Source: JAMXLO01 sp041487355
GTDB lineage: Bacteria > Pseudomonadota > Alphaproteobacteria > Acetobacterales > Acetobacteraceae
Length of the DNA: 33,698 nt
Direction of reading: 5' to 3'
NCBI GenBank assembly: GCA_041487355.1
Contig: JBGPND010000036.1
Span: forward strand, 1 to 33,698
The notes beneath the pieces were generated by a model, which worked only from the letters and a program-made list of their open reading frames with translations, was not told where the DNA came from and searched no databases. The translations under genes and the position numbers were made by a program. Shown here one piece after another: positions 1 through 7,583 of this stretch (position 1 is its first letter; each line of letters begins with the position of its first letter).

Positions 1-52
1 CCGTCAGGTCGGACGCGCCAATCCCGACATAGCCGAGCGACTGCACCAGCAT
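1..52 (-). CDS. N-terminus of a VOC-family (glyoxalase/extradiol dioxygenase-like) protein, partial
   Basis: Reading leftward from an ATG at 52, the first 17 codons give MLVQSLGYVGIGASDLT and then run off the window edge. This opening (a short beta strand ending in Y-x-G-x-x-A-x-D-L) is typical of vicinal-oxygen-chelate proteins such as 2,3-dihydroxybiphenyl dioxygenase-like enzymes, where the strand starts the first beta-alpha-beta module. A G-rich stretch (GGGGG) lies 8 bases upstream of the ATG. No metal ligand or catalytic residue is inside the window, so the substrate cannot be named. The family call rests on a short N-terminal match. Confidence 0.5.
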   Translation of the reverse strand, partial: MLVQSLGYVGIGASDLT

Positions 53-166
53 GGCAAACCCCCGTTGATCCTCGATCACCGGCGTCGTGCCGGTGAAACG
101 CGATGGCCGACAAGGCGAAAGCCCAGAGCCGTTCCCCGGGCCTTCAACCCGACCGCGATGCCCGCC

Positions 167-289
167 TCAACTCGTGTGCGGGTCGCCGCAGGCTGCCGCC
201 GGCTGGGCAGTCAGGCCAGCGGAGACGATCGCGGCACCGGACAACCCGGCGAGTACCGCGAAGGCAAGGACGATACGCTTGATCATCAT
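167..289 (-). CDS. Small exported peptide, 40 aa
   Basis: A 40-residue ORF begins MMIKRIVLAFAVLAG and has a strong ribosome binding site (GGAAGGAGGA) a few bases before its first ATG. Residues 1-5 are basic, residues 6-26 are hydrophobic, and an A-Q-P-A-A-A stretch at 29-33 followed by Cys34 looks like a signal peptidase I region. Only about seven residues (CGDPHTS) would remain after cleavage, so the product may be a membrane-anchored or secreted micro-peptide. There is no lipobox of the L-x-x-C type. The strong Shine-Dalgarno and correct signal-peptide design support a real gene; function unknown. A longer in-frame start exists at 352 but lacks these signals. Confidence 0.55.
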   Translation of the reverse strand: MMIKRIVLAFAVLAGLSGAAIVSAGLTAQPAAACGDPHTS

Positions 290-594
290 GGTCCTCCTTC
301 CAGGAGGGGGCCACTCTACCACGGCAGAACCGCACGGCCAGAGTCCGGCCAACGGCGGGTAGTGTCTCAGTCTGAATGTCGCCTACCGACCCATAGCGGC
401 CTTACGCCCCGAGTTGGGCATTTGGCCCTTCCTGACCCAAAGCGGCCCTTGGGTCGCGCTATTCATCGCACCAGAGCGGCCAATCTGGGCAATGAGCGGA
501 CTCTTGCCGAAATTGATCCCATAAACATGAATTTTCTGGGTTAGGCGCGTGGTGCTGCTGCTTGCCTCCGGGGTGTGCACGCTGCCGCGGCTGG
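290..594. other. Intergenic region with three degenerate copies of a GACCCAWAGCGGCC motif
   Basis: No convincing gene is seen here. Three related words lie on the plus strand: GACCCATAGCGGCC ending at 401, GACCCAAAGCGGCCC at 434-448, and a weaker ACCAGAGCGGCCA ending at 482. They are spaced about 47 and 34 bases apart. Short ORFs exist on both strands but have neither a ribosome binding site nor protein-like composition. The segment is probably a decayed intergenic repeat. Confidence 0.35.
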
Positions 595-1836
595 TCAGCT
601 CGGGCTAAGTTCGCGCGGCCATGAAGCCGCGCGCAGATCGTCTACGATGTAGTCGCGCAGGATCGGCACCGCGTCGATCTTTGCCGATAGCAGCAGCTGG
701 AACACCATGTTGCTGCCGTTGGAGAAGCCGACATCGACTGCGGCAAGGTAGTATTCCCACATGCGGCAGAAGCGTTCGTCGTAGAGTTCGGCAACACGGG
801 CGCGATTGGCGGCAAAGCGACGACGCCAGTGCTGCAGCGTGTAGTGGTAGTGCAGCCGCAGCACCTCCATGTCCGCGACCCATAAATCGGCCCGTTCGGT
901 GGCGGCGAACACCTCGGACAACGACGGCACGTAGGCGCCGGGGAAGATGTATTTGCGGATGAAAGGGCCGGTGCTGCCGGGCGGACGCATGCGGCCGATG
1001 CAGTGCACGAAGGCAAAGCCGTCAACGGCGAGCAGGCTGCGGATCTTGCAGAAATAGGCGTCGAAATGAGCGATACCGACATGCTCCATCATGCCTACGG
1101 AAACCACGCGGTCGAAGCGGCCTTGGAGGGCGCGGTAATCGAGTTCTTGGAACTCGATCAGACCGTCGACGCCGGCGGCGACGGCGTTCTCGCGGGCAAT
1201 GCGGAGCTGCTCAGGCGAGACGTTGATGGCGGTCACCCGTGCCCCAGTGGTGCCGGCGATGTGAATGGCGAAGGCACCCCAGCCGCAGCCGATCTCGGCC
1301 ACCGTCATGCCCTGGCGCAGACGCAACTTGGCTGTCGCGCGCTGCAGTTTTCGGTGCTGCGCCTGTTCCAGAGTGTCGGTCGCCGGATGTTCGAATACCG
1401 CACAGGAGTAGTTCAGGCGGTCGTCGAGGAACAGGCGATAGAGCTCGGTCGATAGGTCGTAGTGGTGGCGGGCATTGGTCACCGCGGCCGCTTCAGGATT
1501 GGCCTGGTACCAGCGCCCGGCGGCGCGCCACAGGCGCCGCAGCAGGGCCTGACCGGGATGCGCCGCGAGCCCGCCGCGGTTGGCGGCGAACAGCTCCATG
1601 AAGCAGCCGACATCCGAGCCGTCCTCGAAGGTAAGCGTGCCGTTCATGTAGGCTTCACCGGCGTGCAGCTCGGGGTTGAAGAACAGCTTGGTGTAGAGCC
1701 GGGGATCGTGCAGACGGACGGTGACGGTCGGGCCCGGGCCGTGGCCGCCGAACATGTGCAGCGTACCGTCAGCGGCGATCAGGCGCAGGACGCCGTTGCG
1801 GATGAAGCGGTTGAGCAGATGGGCGAGCAGCCGCAT
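595..1836 (-). CDS. cfa: Cyclopropane-fatty-acyl-phospholipid synthase
   Basis: This cytoplasmic, membrane-associated SAM-dependent enzyme adds a methylene bridge across cis double bonds of phospholipid acyl chains, usually on entry to stationary phase or under acid stress. The 413-aa product has an N-terminal lipid-binding part and a Rossmann methyltransferase core with motif I VAEIGCGWGAFA, followed by MEHVG and the family-typical FIRKYIFPGAYVPS near the C-terminus. I chose the ATG at 1836 (MRLLAHLLNRF) because a GGAGAAGAG ribosome binding site precedes it and it matches normal family N-termini. An in-frame ATG at 1911 would add 25 residues encoded partly by a 14-bp tandem duplication. The gene stands alone, divergent from hemN. 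Assignment to the CFA synthase family is firm; the exact modification (cyclopropane versus another methylation) is not proven. Confidence 0.88.
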   Translation of the reverse strand: MRLLAHLLNRFIRNGVLRLIAADGTLHMFGGHGPGPTVTVRLHDPRLYTKLFFNPELHAGEAYMNGTLTFEDGSDVGCFMELFAANRGGLAAHPGQALLRRLWRAAGRWYQANPEAAAVTNARHHYDLSTELYRLFLDDRLNYSCAVFEHPATDTLEQAQHRKLQRATAKLRLRQGMTVAEIGCGWGAFAIHIAGTTGARVTAINVSPEQLRIARENAVAAGVDGLIEFQELDYRALQGRFDRVVSVGMMEHVGIAHFDAYFCKIRSLLAVDGFAFVHCIGRMRPPGSTGPFIRKYIFPGAYVPSLSEVFAATERADLWVADMEVLRLHYHYTLQHWRRRFAANRARVAELYDERFCRMWEYYLAAVDVGFSNGSNMVFQLLLSAKIDAVPILRDYIVDDLRAASWPRELSPS

Positions 1837-1850
1837 TGGCAGCACTCTTC

Positions 1851-1878
1851 TCCGAGATTTCCCTTCCGAGATTTCCCT
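1851..1878. repeat. 14-bp perfect tandem duplication upstream of cfa
   Basis: TCCGAGATTTCCCT occurs twice in direct succession at 1851-1864 and 1865-1878. It lies just upstream of the preferred cfa start and inside the ribosome-binding region or alternative N-terminal extension. A recent slippage duplication is the simplest explanation. Confidence 0.8.
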
Positions 1879-2220
1879 TTTGGTCGGCTTTCTGTGGGTG
1901 AATTTCGCCATTTTTCAGGGCTCTCGCAAGGCTTCGGCTGGGTCTGAGGTATGCGACTTGCCTCGCGATGCCGATGGGCGATCCCACAGGCGCCGACGAT
2001 CGCCTCAATGGCGACAATACGCCACACTTCTCCCATCGTCGGTAGTCCAATCCTGGTCTCCGTGCCCATCACACACTTATGATTGGGCCGCCTGCAATGA
2101 GCGAACATCAGCTTGGCGCATAGCCGTCATTGGCCCAGCAATTCGGGAACGACGGCTTCCGACCCTTTGCAGACATTCGAACTGACCCACCGCCCAACGG
2201 CGCTGCCGATCCATCGCGCC

Positions 2221-2234
2221 TTGATGCAGATCAA
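2221..2234. promoter_or_regulatory. Fnr/FixK-type binding site upstream of hemN
   Basis: TTGATGCAGATCAA is a perfect TTGAT-N4-ATCAA palindrome, the consensus for Fnr/FixK/Anr proteins. Its centre is 42.5 bases before the hemN ATG. hemN is a classical target of these regulators, and an Fnr-like gene lies at 6794. The rest of the cfa-hemN intergenic region (1837-2269) shows no other gene or clear -10 element. Confidence 0.85.
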
Positions 2235-2269
2235 GGCGGCCCTCGGACGGTCCAGCCAACCTGCCGCGC

Positions 2270-3622
2270 ATGGATGTCGCAGCCCTGATCGCGAAATACG
2301 ACCGCCGCGTGCCGCGCTACACCAGCTATCCGACGGCGCCGCACTTCTCGGACGCGGTGACCGCCGCGATATATGCCCGGTGGCTGAGCGGGCTCGCCGC
2401 CGGAACGCCGCTCTCGCTTTATCTGCACGTGCCGTTCTGCGCCGCGCTGTGCCGGTTCTGCGCCTGCCACACCACGGTGGTGAACCGCCCCGAGCCGCTC
2501 GCCTCCTACGCGCGGACCATGCTCGACGAAATCGATCTGGTCGCGGCAGCGATCGGCCGGCGCCTGGCGGTGCGGCACATCCACTGGGGCGGCGGCACGC
2601 CGACCGCCCTGCCGCCGGAATGGATGCTGGCGGTAACCGATCGCCTGCGGCAGAGATTCGATTTGGCGAAAGATGTTGAGATCGCGGTCGAGGTCGATCC
2701 GCGCACGCTCTCCGAGGGCTCGCTGCGTGGGCTGGCGACGATGGGCACCACACGCGCCAGCCTCGGCGTGCAGGATTTCGATCCGCTGGTGCAGCAGACG
2801 GTGAACCGCATCCAGACGTTCGAGATCACCGCCGACTGCGCCAGGCGGGTGCGCGACATTGGCATCGCGTCGCTGAACCTCGACCTGATCTACGGCCTGC
2901 CGCATCAGACAGTGGCCGGCGTCGCCAGGACGGTGGAGCAGGCGTTGCGTCTGGCTCCCGACCGCCTGGCGGTATTCGGCTACGCGCACGTGCCATGGAT
3001 GAAGCAGCATCAGTCGCTGCTGCCGGAAGACACGCTCCCCGGCCCGCGGGAACGCTATGGGCAGCGCCAGGCGGTGGATGACGTCGCCATCGCACAGGGT
3101 TATCGGCCGGTTGGCCTCGACCACTTTGCGCGGCGCACCGACCGGCTCGCGCAAGCCGCCGGCGAGGGCCGGCTCCGGCGCAACTTCCAGGGCTACACCA
3201 CCGATGATGCGCCGGTACTGCTGGGCCTCGGCGCCTCCTCGATCGGCTCGCTGCCCGACGGCTACGCGCAGAACGCGGCTTCGGTGCCGGTGTGGCGCGA
3301 TGCGGTGCGGGCCGCGCGTCTGCCGATCATCCGGGGCGTCGCCGTTTCGCCGGAGGACCGCCTGCGACGCGATGTCATCGAGCACATCATGTGCCGGTTC
3401 GCCGTCGATCTGCGCGCAGTGGCCGCGTGCCATGCCACCGATCCGGGGCCGTTGCTGGCCGCGGCTCCGGCGCTGGAGGAACAGGCGCGCAATGGGCTGA
3501 TCGAGTGGGATGGCAACAGCATTGCCATCACCCCGGCCGGCCGGCCATTCGTCCGCGCGGTCGCCGCCGCCTTCGACGCCTATCTGGCGCCCGGCGCGAC
3601 CCGGCACTCCGCTGCGGTGTGA
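2270..3622 (+). CDS. hemN: Oxygen-independent coproporphyrinogen III oxidase
   Basis: HemN is a cytoplasmic radical-SAM enzyme that decarboxylates coproporphyrinogen III to protoporphyrinogen IX without oxygen, allowing haem (or bacteriochlorophyll) synthesis under low oxygen. The 450-aa product carries the HemN cysteine pattern C57-x3-C61-x2-C64-x-C66, in which the CxxxCxxC part binds the 4Fe-4S cluster, and the typical N-terminal YDRRVPRYTSYPTAPHF. GGGTP near residue 108 is the SAM-binding glycine motif. Length fits true HemN rather than the shorter HemW. The start at 2270 agrees with family N-termini although no good ribosome binding site precedes it. The Fnr-type box about 42 bases upstream indicates induction by low oxygen. 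Confidence 0.93.
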   Translation: MDVAALIAKYDRRVPRYTSYPTAPHFSDAVTAAIYARWLSGLAAGTPLSLYLHVPFCAALCRFCACHTTVVNRPEPLASYARTMLDEIDLVAAAIGRRLAVRHIHWGGGTPTALPPEWMLAVTDRLRQRFDLAKDVEIAVEVDPRTLSEGSLRGLATMGTTRASLGVQDFDPLVQQTVNRIQTFEITADCARRVRDIGIASLNLDLIYGLPHQTVAGVARTVEQALRLAPDRLAVFGYAHVPWMKQHQSLLPEDTLPGPRERYGQRQAVDDVAIAQGYRPVGLDHFARRTDRLAQAAGEGRLRRNFQGYTTDDAPVLLGLGASSIGSLPDGYAQNAASVPVWRDAVRAARLPIIRGVAVSPEDRLRRDVIEHIMCRFAVDLRAVAACHATDPGPLLAAAPALEEQARNGLIEWDGNSIAITPAGRPFVRAVAAAFDAYLAPGATRHSAAV

Positions 3623-3660
3623 TACCAACCGGCCCGTGGACCTACTCGCTTGCCCCGCCA

Positions 3661-3690
3661 CGTCATGGCGGGCCAAGGACCGGCATGACG
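3661..3690. repeat. Degenerate intergenic palindrome (GTCATGG family)
   Basis: CGTCATGGC at 3661 and GCATGACG ending at 3690 form the outer arms of a short hairpin. The ends match those of the larger CGTCATGGCC...GGCCATGACG repeats elsewhere in the window, while the core is diverged. It may help terminate hemN transcription. Confidence 0.5.
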
Positions 3691-3723
3691 TGGTGACGGG
3701 GTTGGCGGGGTGACGGGGTGACG

Positions 3724-3802
3724 GGGTGGGCGTAATGCGGGTGACGTAGGGCAGAAAAGCGCTGCGCTTTTCCGCCCTACGTCACCCGCCTTACGCCCAC
3801 CC
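3724..3802. repeat. Near-perfect 38-bp-arm hairpin
   Basis: The arms 3724-3761 and 3765-3802 pair over 38 positions with only two mismatches (3736/3790 and 3753/3773), around a 3-base loop (CTG). The stem centre is GAAAAGCG/CGCTTTTC, followed by GTGACGTA/TACGTCAC. It sits between hemN and the next gene. Length and perfection suggest a dispersed palindromic repeat rather than a simple terminator, though it could stop transcription from either side. Confidence 0.85.
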
Positions 3803-3871
3803 GCGTTCACGATTTGTTTGCCATTATGCGGTATGTACCCCGTCCGTCACGGCGTTCAGGGAACCAGGCGC

Positions 3872-4873
3872 ATGGACATGCAAGCTCCGGAGTTCAACAC
3901 ACTCGATCCCGTGTTCGCCGACCATGTGCTCAACACGCTGGCCAGCACCGTGCCGGCCGGCGAGGGCCTCGAATCGAGCCCGGCTCCGGCGCGTGACGCG
4001 GAGGCAGGTCGTCGGGAGGCGGCGCGCATCCTGTTCGACGCCATGCGTCCGCAGGATGCGGCGGATGCCGCGCTCGCGGCCCTCGCGGTCGCCGCCTTCC
4101 ACGCCGCCATGGACAACTTCGCCCGCGCCGCACTGCCCGGCACGCCCGACGAGAAAGCCATGCGCCTCCGCAGCAACGCCCTCGCGGCGTCGCGCTCGTA
4201 CAGCGCGGTGCTGCGCACGCTGCGGAAGCAGCAGTCGCTGGAAGCAGGCGCCGAGCGGCAGGCCCCCGGGTCAAGAGCGCGGGGGCAGGGGCGGCCTGTG
4301 CAGCCCGCACGCAATCGCGCTGCCTCGGAGGCAACCGGACCGGCGCTGCTGAACCAGCCCATGCCAGGCAATCAGCCAGGCAATCAGACGATGGAACAGA
4401 CGCGTGACGCCCCGCAGCAGGCCGCTATCGTGGAGCCAGCCAACGGGCCCTCGACCCCGCAGTTTCAGCCACGCGACGAATCCGGCAAACCGATCCCGCT
4501 GTGGCGCTGGGAGTGGATGACGATGGCCCAGCGGCGTGCCGCCTATTGCGATCCGAAAAACGCCGCCTACGCTGCCACGATAGCGGAGGCCATCGCCGAG
4601 GAAGCGGCCATGATCGCCGGGCGGGCGGAGGCAGACCGGCTCCGCGCGCAGGACCTCGGATCCGATGTACCAGGGGGATCCGTTGTCCCAGCGCAGTCCC
4701 TCGGGTCGGAACCAGCCCAAGGGCAGGCCCCGGGCGCGCAATATCAACCGCATGCCGCGCAACCCTTCGGTGGCGATCCGCGCGCTGGGCTCGCGCTGTC
4801 AGACCAGCAGCATGCCGACCGTGCCGCCGGCCATGAGCAGGGCGCTCAGCCAACCCAGCACGCGCAACCATAG
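3872..4873 (+). CDS. Uncharacterised protein, 333 aa
   Basis: I do not recognise a named family. The ATG at 3872 (MDMQAPEFNTLDP) is preferred over an in-frame ATG at 3818, because the latter would begin almost inside the long hairpin. Residues about 35-125 are alanine-rich and predicted helical, ending in a basic segment (SYSAVLRTLRKQQ). The middle is low-complexity with P-G-N-Q repeats. Residues about 205-260 (IPLWRWEWMTMAQRRAAY, then an acidic alanine helix) look like a second short conserved module. The last 75 bases overlap antisense with the end of the NRAMP gene, which may mean the C-terminal tail is a read-out of non-conserved sequence. No signal peptide or membrane segment is seen. 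Confidence 0.55.
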   Translation: MDMQAPEFNTLDPVFADHVLNTLASTVPAGEGLESSPAPARDAEAGRREAARILFDAMRPQDAADAALAALAVAAFHAAMDNFARAALPGTPDEKAMRLRSNALAASRSYSAVLRTLRKQQSLEAGAERQAPGSRARGQGRPVQPARNRAASEATGPALLNQPMPGNQPGNQTMEQTRDAPQQAAIVEPANGPSTPQFQPRDESGKPIPLWRWEWMTMAQRRAAYCDPKNAAYAATIAEAIAEEAAMIAGRAEADRLRAQDLGSDVPGGSVVPAQSLGSEPAQGQAPGAQYQPHAAQPFGGDPRAGLALSDQQHADRAAGHEQGAQPTQHAQP

Positions 4874-6094
4874 CGGCAGCACCAGGCTCCCCATGACGCT
4901 CGGCAGCGACCCCAGCACCACCATTGCCGCGATCAGTGGCGCCGCCACCATGCCATTGATCACCGCGGACCAGAACAGCGCCTTCATCGGGTCGAGCGGC
5001 GAGAAGGCGATCGTGGTGCCCACCAGTGTCGCCCCCGCGATCGTGCCGTAGAAGGCACGCGCCTCGATCGCACGGCGGCTCAGTCCCACGGTCCAGTTGA
5101 GCGATTCGCCCACCGCATAGGCCGCCGATCCTGCCAGGGTCGGGACTGCCAGCAGGCCGGTGCCGAAGATCCCGACGGAGAATATCACCTGGGCGAATGG
5201 GCCGGCGATCGGCCGCAACGCCGCCGCCGCATCGGCCGCCGAACCGATATCGGTGATGCCATTCGCGTGCAGCGTCGCCGCCGTGCCAACGACGATCGAC
5301 AGCGCGACCACGTTGGAATACGTCATTCCCGCCCAGGTATCGAGGCCGATCCGCTGCATCTCGCCCGCGGCGTCCCGCGGATGCTCGCGCAGCGGCCGCG
5401 GGTCCGATTCGTTCAGCTCATCCTCGGCCTCCTCCGCGGCCTGCCAGAAGAACAGATACGGACTGATCGTCGTGCCCAGCACCGCGAGCAATGTGGTCAG
5501 CGCTTCCCGATCGAGCGTGAGCCGCGGCACGAGCGCCCCCACCAGCGCCTCGCGCCATGGCACTTCGACCACGAACAGCAGCGCGACATAGGCCAGCAGC
5601 GACACCGTCAGCCACTTCAGCAACCGGACGTAGCGCTTGTAGGCCAGCCAGATCTCGCCGCTGGCGCAGACGATGGCGAACCCGAACGCGTAGAGCTGCT
5701 CGGGTCCGCCGATCAGGAGCTTGGTCACCGCCGCCATCGCGCCGATATCGGCGCCGAGGTTGATCACGTTGGCGACCACCAGCAGACCGACCAGCGCGGC
5801 CAGCACCGGCATCGGCGCATGCCGCTTCAATGCAGCCGCAAGACCGCTGCCCGTCACCCGCCCAAGCCGGGCGCTGATTTCCTGCACGGCGACCATGAAT
5901 GGCAACGTCAGCACGACGGACCAGCCAAGCGAGTAGCCAAACGCCGCGCCGGCCTGGGAATAGGTGACGATCCCGGAAGGGTCGTCGTCCGCGGCCCCAG
6001 TGATCAGCCCGGGTCCGAGCTCGCGCAGCCAGGCGCGTGGGCCACGCCCGAATCGGCCGACGGCCGCCGCAGCCGCGATCGGCTCAGCGTCCAT
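4799..6094 (-). CDS. NRAMP-related divalent metal transporter with altered metal-site motifs
   Basis: The 431-aa protein is hydrophobic throughout with about eleven membrane segments and aligns by eye with the NRAMP/SLC11 family, proton-coupled importers of Mn2+ or Fe2+ in the inner membrane. The TM1 motif is DPSG (38-41) instead of the canonical DPGN, and the TM6 motif reads S-P-Y (211-213) where classical members have M-P-H. Two residues that bind transition metal are therefore replaced, so metal choice is uncertain; substitutions at these positions are known in NRAMP-related Mg2+ transporters. It lies 9 bases downstream of the GNAT-like gene, in a probable two-gene operon whose upstream region has an Fnr box. 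The 3' end overlaps the convergent unknown gene. Confidence 0.82.
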   Translation of the reverse strand: MDAEPIAAAAAVGRFGRGPRAWLRELGPGLITGAADDDPSGIVTYSQAGAAFGYSLGWSVVLTLPFMVAVQEISARLGRVTGSGLAAALKRHAPMPVLAALVGLLVVANVINLGADIGAMAAVTKLLIGGPEQLYAFGFAIVCASGEIWLAYKRYVRLLKWLTVSLLAYVALLFVVEVPWREALVGALVPRLTLDREALTTLLAVLGTTISPYLFFWQAAEEAEDELNESDPRPLREHPRDAAGEMQRIGLDTWAGMTYSNVVALSIVVGTAATLHANGITDIGSAADAAAALRPIAGPFAQVIFSVGIFGTGLLAVPTLAGSAAYAVGESLNWTVGLSRRAIEARAFYGTIAGATLVGTTIAFSPLDPMKALFWSAVINGMVAAPLIAAMVVLGSLPSVMGSLVLPLWLRVLGWLSALLMAGGTVGMLLV

Positions 6095-6103
6095 CCTGGC
6101 CGT

Positions 6104-6619
6104 TCATCCGGTGGCGGCGGAGCGCACTGTTGGCGGCTTGCGGCGACCCGCATCGCCGTTGTGCGGCACTTCCAGCAGCGTCTTCAGCAGCAGCGAGGCA
6201 CCGTCCGGCCGGTGCCCGGCGGCATACAGCCCGCCCGCGACGGCCGGTGCGCCGCCGTGCACCAGGCTGCGTACCGCCTGGCAGCCCAGCCGCTTGGCCA
6301 AACCATCCAGCTCCTCGACCAGGGCTGCCAGCACGGCGCCCGGATCAAGCAGATCGACAGCAACGAAGTGGTCCGCGATCAGCACCTTGCCCAACTTCAG
6401 ATCGTCTTCCACACGGTAGCAGAAGAGGCCGCAGGGAAACACCCGCCCCGCGCGCCGCGCCGCGACGATGCCGCACTGCACGGCACGGCGCGCTCCGGTG
6501 AGCTGCCGCGCAAACCGCAGCCAGGTGGGCAGGTCGATCGTCGGCACTGTCTCACGGATCAGCGGATAGACCGACCGGATCTGCTCCCGCGAGAGCACGT
6601 CGATGATGAAGTCCGCCAT
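6104..6619 (-). CDS. GNAT acetyltransferase-like protein, 171 aa
   Basis: The start is the ATG at 6619 (MADFIIDVLSREQIRSVYPL). Much longer readings of this frame run antisense through the fnr gene and are not real. The fold pattern suggests a GNAT-type domain: an initial strand and helix, a central strand run around GKVLIADHFVAVDLL (about 95-110), then a helix VLAALVEELDGLAKRLGC and a final strand. The usual R/Q-x-x-G-x-G/A acetyl-CoA loop is not clearly visible, so the activity is uncertain. It is followed after 9 bases by the NRAMP gene and is divergent from fnr, with an Fnr box between them. It might modify or tune the transporter pathway, but that is only context. Confidence 0.6.
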   Translation of the reverse strand: MADFIIDVLSREQIRSVYPLIRETVPTIDLPTWLRFARQLTGARRAVQCGIVAARRAGRVFPCGLFCYRVEDDLKLGKVLIADHFVAVDLLDPGAVLAALVEELDGLAKRLGCQAVRSLVHGGAPAVAGGLYAAGHRPDGASLLLKTLLEVPHNGDAGRRKPPTVRSAATG

Positions 6620-6680
6620 GATTAGCCCGCCATGTCTGCAAGGAGTAGGCAAGCCTGCCCGAGAGCCGGGCGCGAAGGCT

Positions 6681-6694
6681 TTGACACAGATCAA
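6681..6694. promoter_or_regulatory. Fnr-type binding site between fnr and the GNAT-NRAMP operon
   Basis: TTGACACAGATCAA matches TTGAT-N4-ATCAA at all but one half-site base. It lies 62 bases from the leftward gene start (6619) and about 100 bases before the fnr start (6794). It could serve autoregulation of fnr, control of the metal transporter operon, or both. Confidence 0.75.
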
Positions 6695-6793
6695 TGCGGG
6701 ACCGTCGCAAGGCGAATTTAACCCAACAGTGGCGAAAATTCGCCATGGGCATATCATGAGGCCAGCACCAGTATGGCCCGACAAGAGGGGTTC

Positions 6794-7531
6794 ATGGCCA
6801 GTCGGCTTGCGCGTCCGATCATCCTCGATCCGCACGGCGGGGTCGACCCATGTGCCTCCTGCGAGGCCAGGCAATTCAGCGTCTGCAACGCCATCCCCGA
6901 CGCCGATCTGGTGCGCCTCGCTGCCATCGCGGTGGTGACCGAGGCACCGGCGGGCCGCACCTTCATCGACGAAGGCGAGCCGGCCGACAGTTTCTTCAAC
7001 ATCACCGCCGGCCGCGCCAAGCTGTTCAAGCTGCTGCCCGACGGGCGCCGCCAGATCACCGGGTTCGTCGGCGTCGGCCACTTCCTCGGCCTCGCCGTCT
7101 CCGACACCTACGCCTTCAGCGCCGAGGCGATCGAGCCGGTGCGCTATTGCCGCTTCTCGCGATCCAAGCTGCGCACGCTGCTGGACGACTTCCCGCTGAT
7201 GGAGAAGCGGCTGCTCGAGGTCGCGGCGAACGAGCTGGTGGCGGCGCAGGAGCAGATGCTGCTGCTCGGCCGCAAGACCGCGCGCGAGCGGCTGGCCTCG
7301 TTCCTGCTGCTGCAGAGCCGCCAGGGCCTGCCGTGCGGCCATTCCCGCCGCCGCTTCACCCTGCCGATGACCCGCGGCGACATCGCCGACTATCTCGGCC
7401 TGACGATCGAAACCGTCAGCCGGACGCTGACCCGGCTGCGCGGCGAGCGGCTGATCGAAGTGGTCTCGCAGAACGAACTGCTGATCCTCAACCACCACGC
7501 GCTGGAAAGCCTGGCCGGCGGCCTGACCTGA
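6794..7531 (+). CDS. Fnr/FnrN-type oxygen-sensing transcriptional regulator
   Basis: This cytoplasmic Crp/Fnr-family regulator is expected to hold an oxygen-labile 4Fe-4S cluster and to bind TTGAT-N4-ATCAA sites when oxygen falls. From the ATG at 6794, which has an AGAGGGG ribosome binding site, the protein is 245 aa with cysteines at 20, 23, 31 and 119, very close to the four cluster ligands of E. coli FNR. A cyclic-nucleotide-like beta roll follows (GRTFIDEGEPADSFFNI), then a dimerisation helix and a C-terminal helix-turn-helix whose recognition helix ETVSRTLTRLR has the E-x-x-S-R signature (E205, S208, R209) for TTGAT half-sites. An ATG at 6773 would add seven residues but has a weaker ribosome site. 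Perfect or near-perfect sites at 2221 (hemN) and 6681 (own promoter) support the role. Confidence 0.9.
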   Translation: MASRLARPIILDPHGGVDPCASCEARQFSVCNAIPDADLVRLAAIAVVTEAPAGRTFIDEGEPADSFFNITAGRAKLFKLLPDGRRQITGFVGVGHFLGLAVSDTYAFSAEAIEPVRYCRFSRSKLRTLLDDFPLMEKRLLEVAANELVAAQEQMLLLGRKTARERLASFLLLQSRQGLPCGHSRRRFTLPMTRGDIADYLGLTIETVSRTLTRLRGERLIEVVSQNELLILNHHALESLAGGLT

Positions 7532-7583
7532 GCAGAATCCGCCGGGTTGCGCCACGAATGACCCAGGCGAGCCGCCTGCGCCC

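Noticed and set aside
4665..5051. Alternative frame over the end of the unknown protein gene and the NRAMP gene
   Set aside because: Most of it is antisense to conserved NRAMP sequence; without homologues there is no ground to propose a frameshift in the unknown gene.
6620..7555. Long minus-strand reading frame extending from the GNAT-like gene across fnr
   Set aside because: It is antisense to the well-supported Fnr protein and to the promoter region; the real gene begins at the ATG at 6619.
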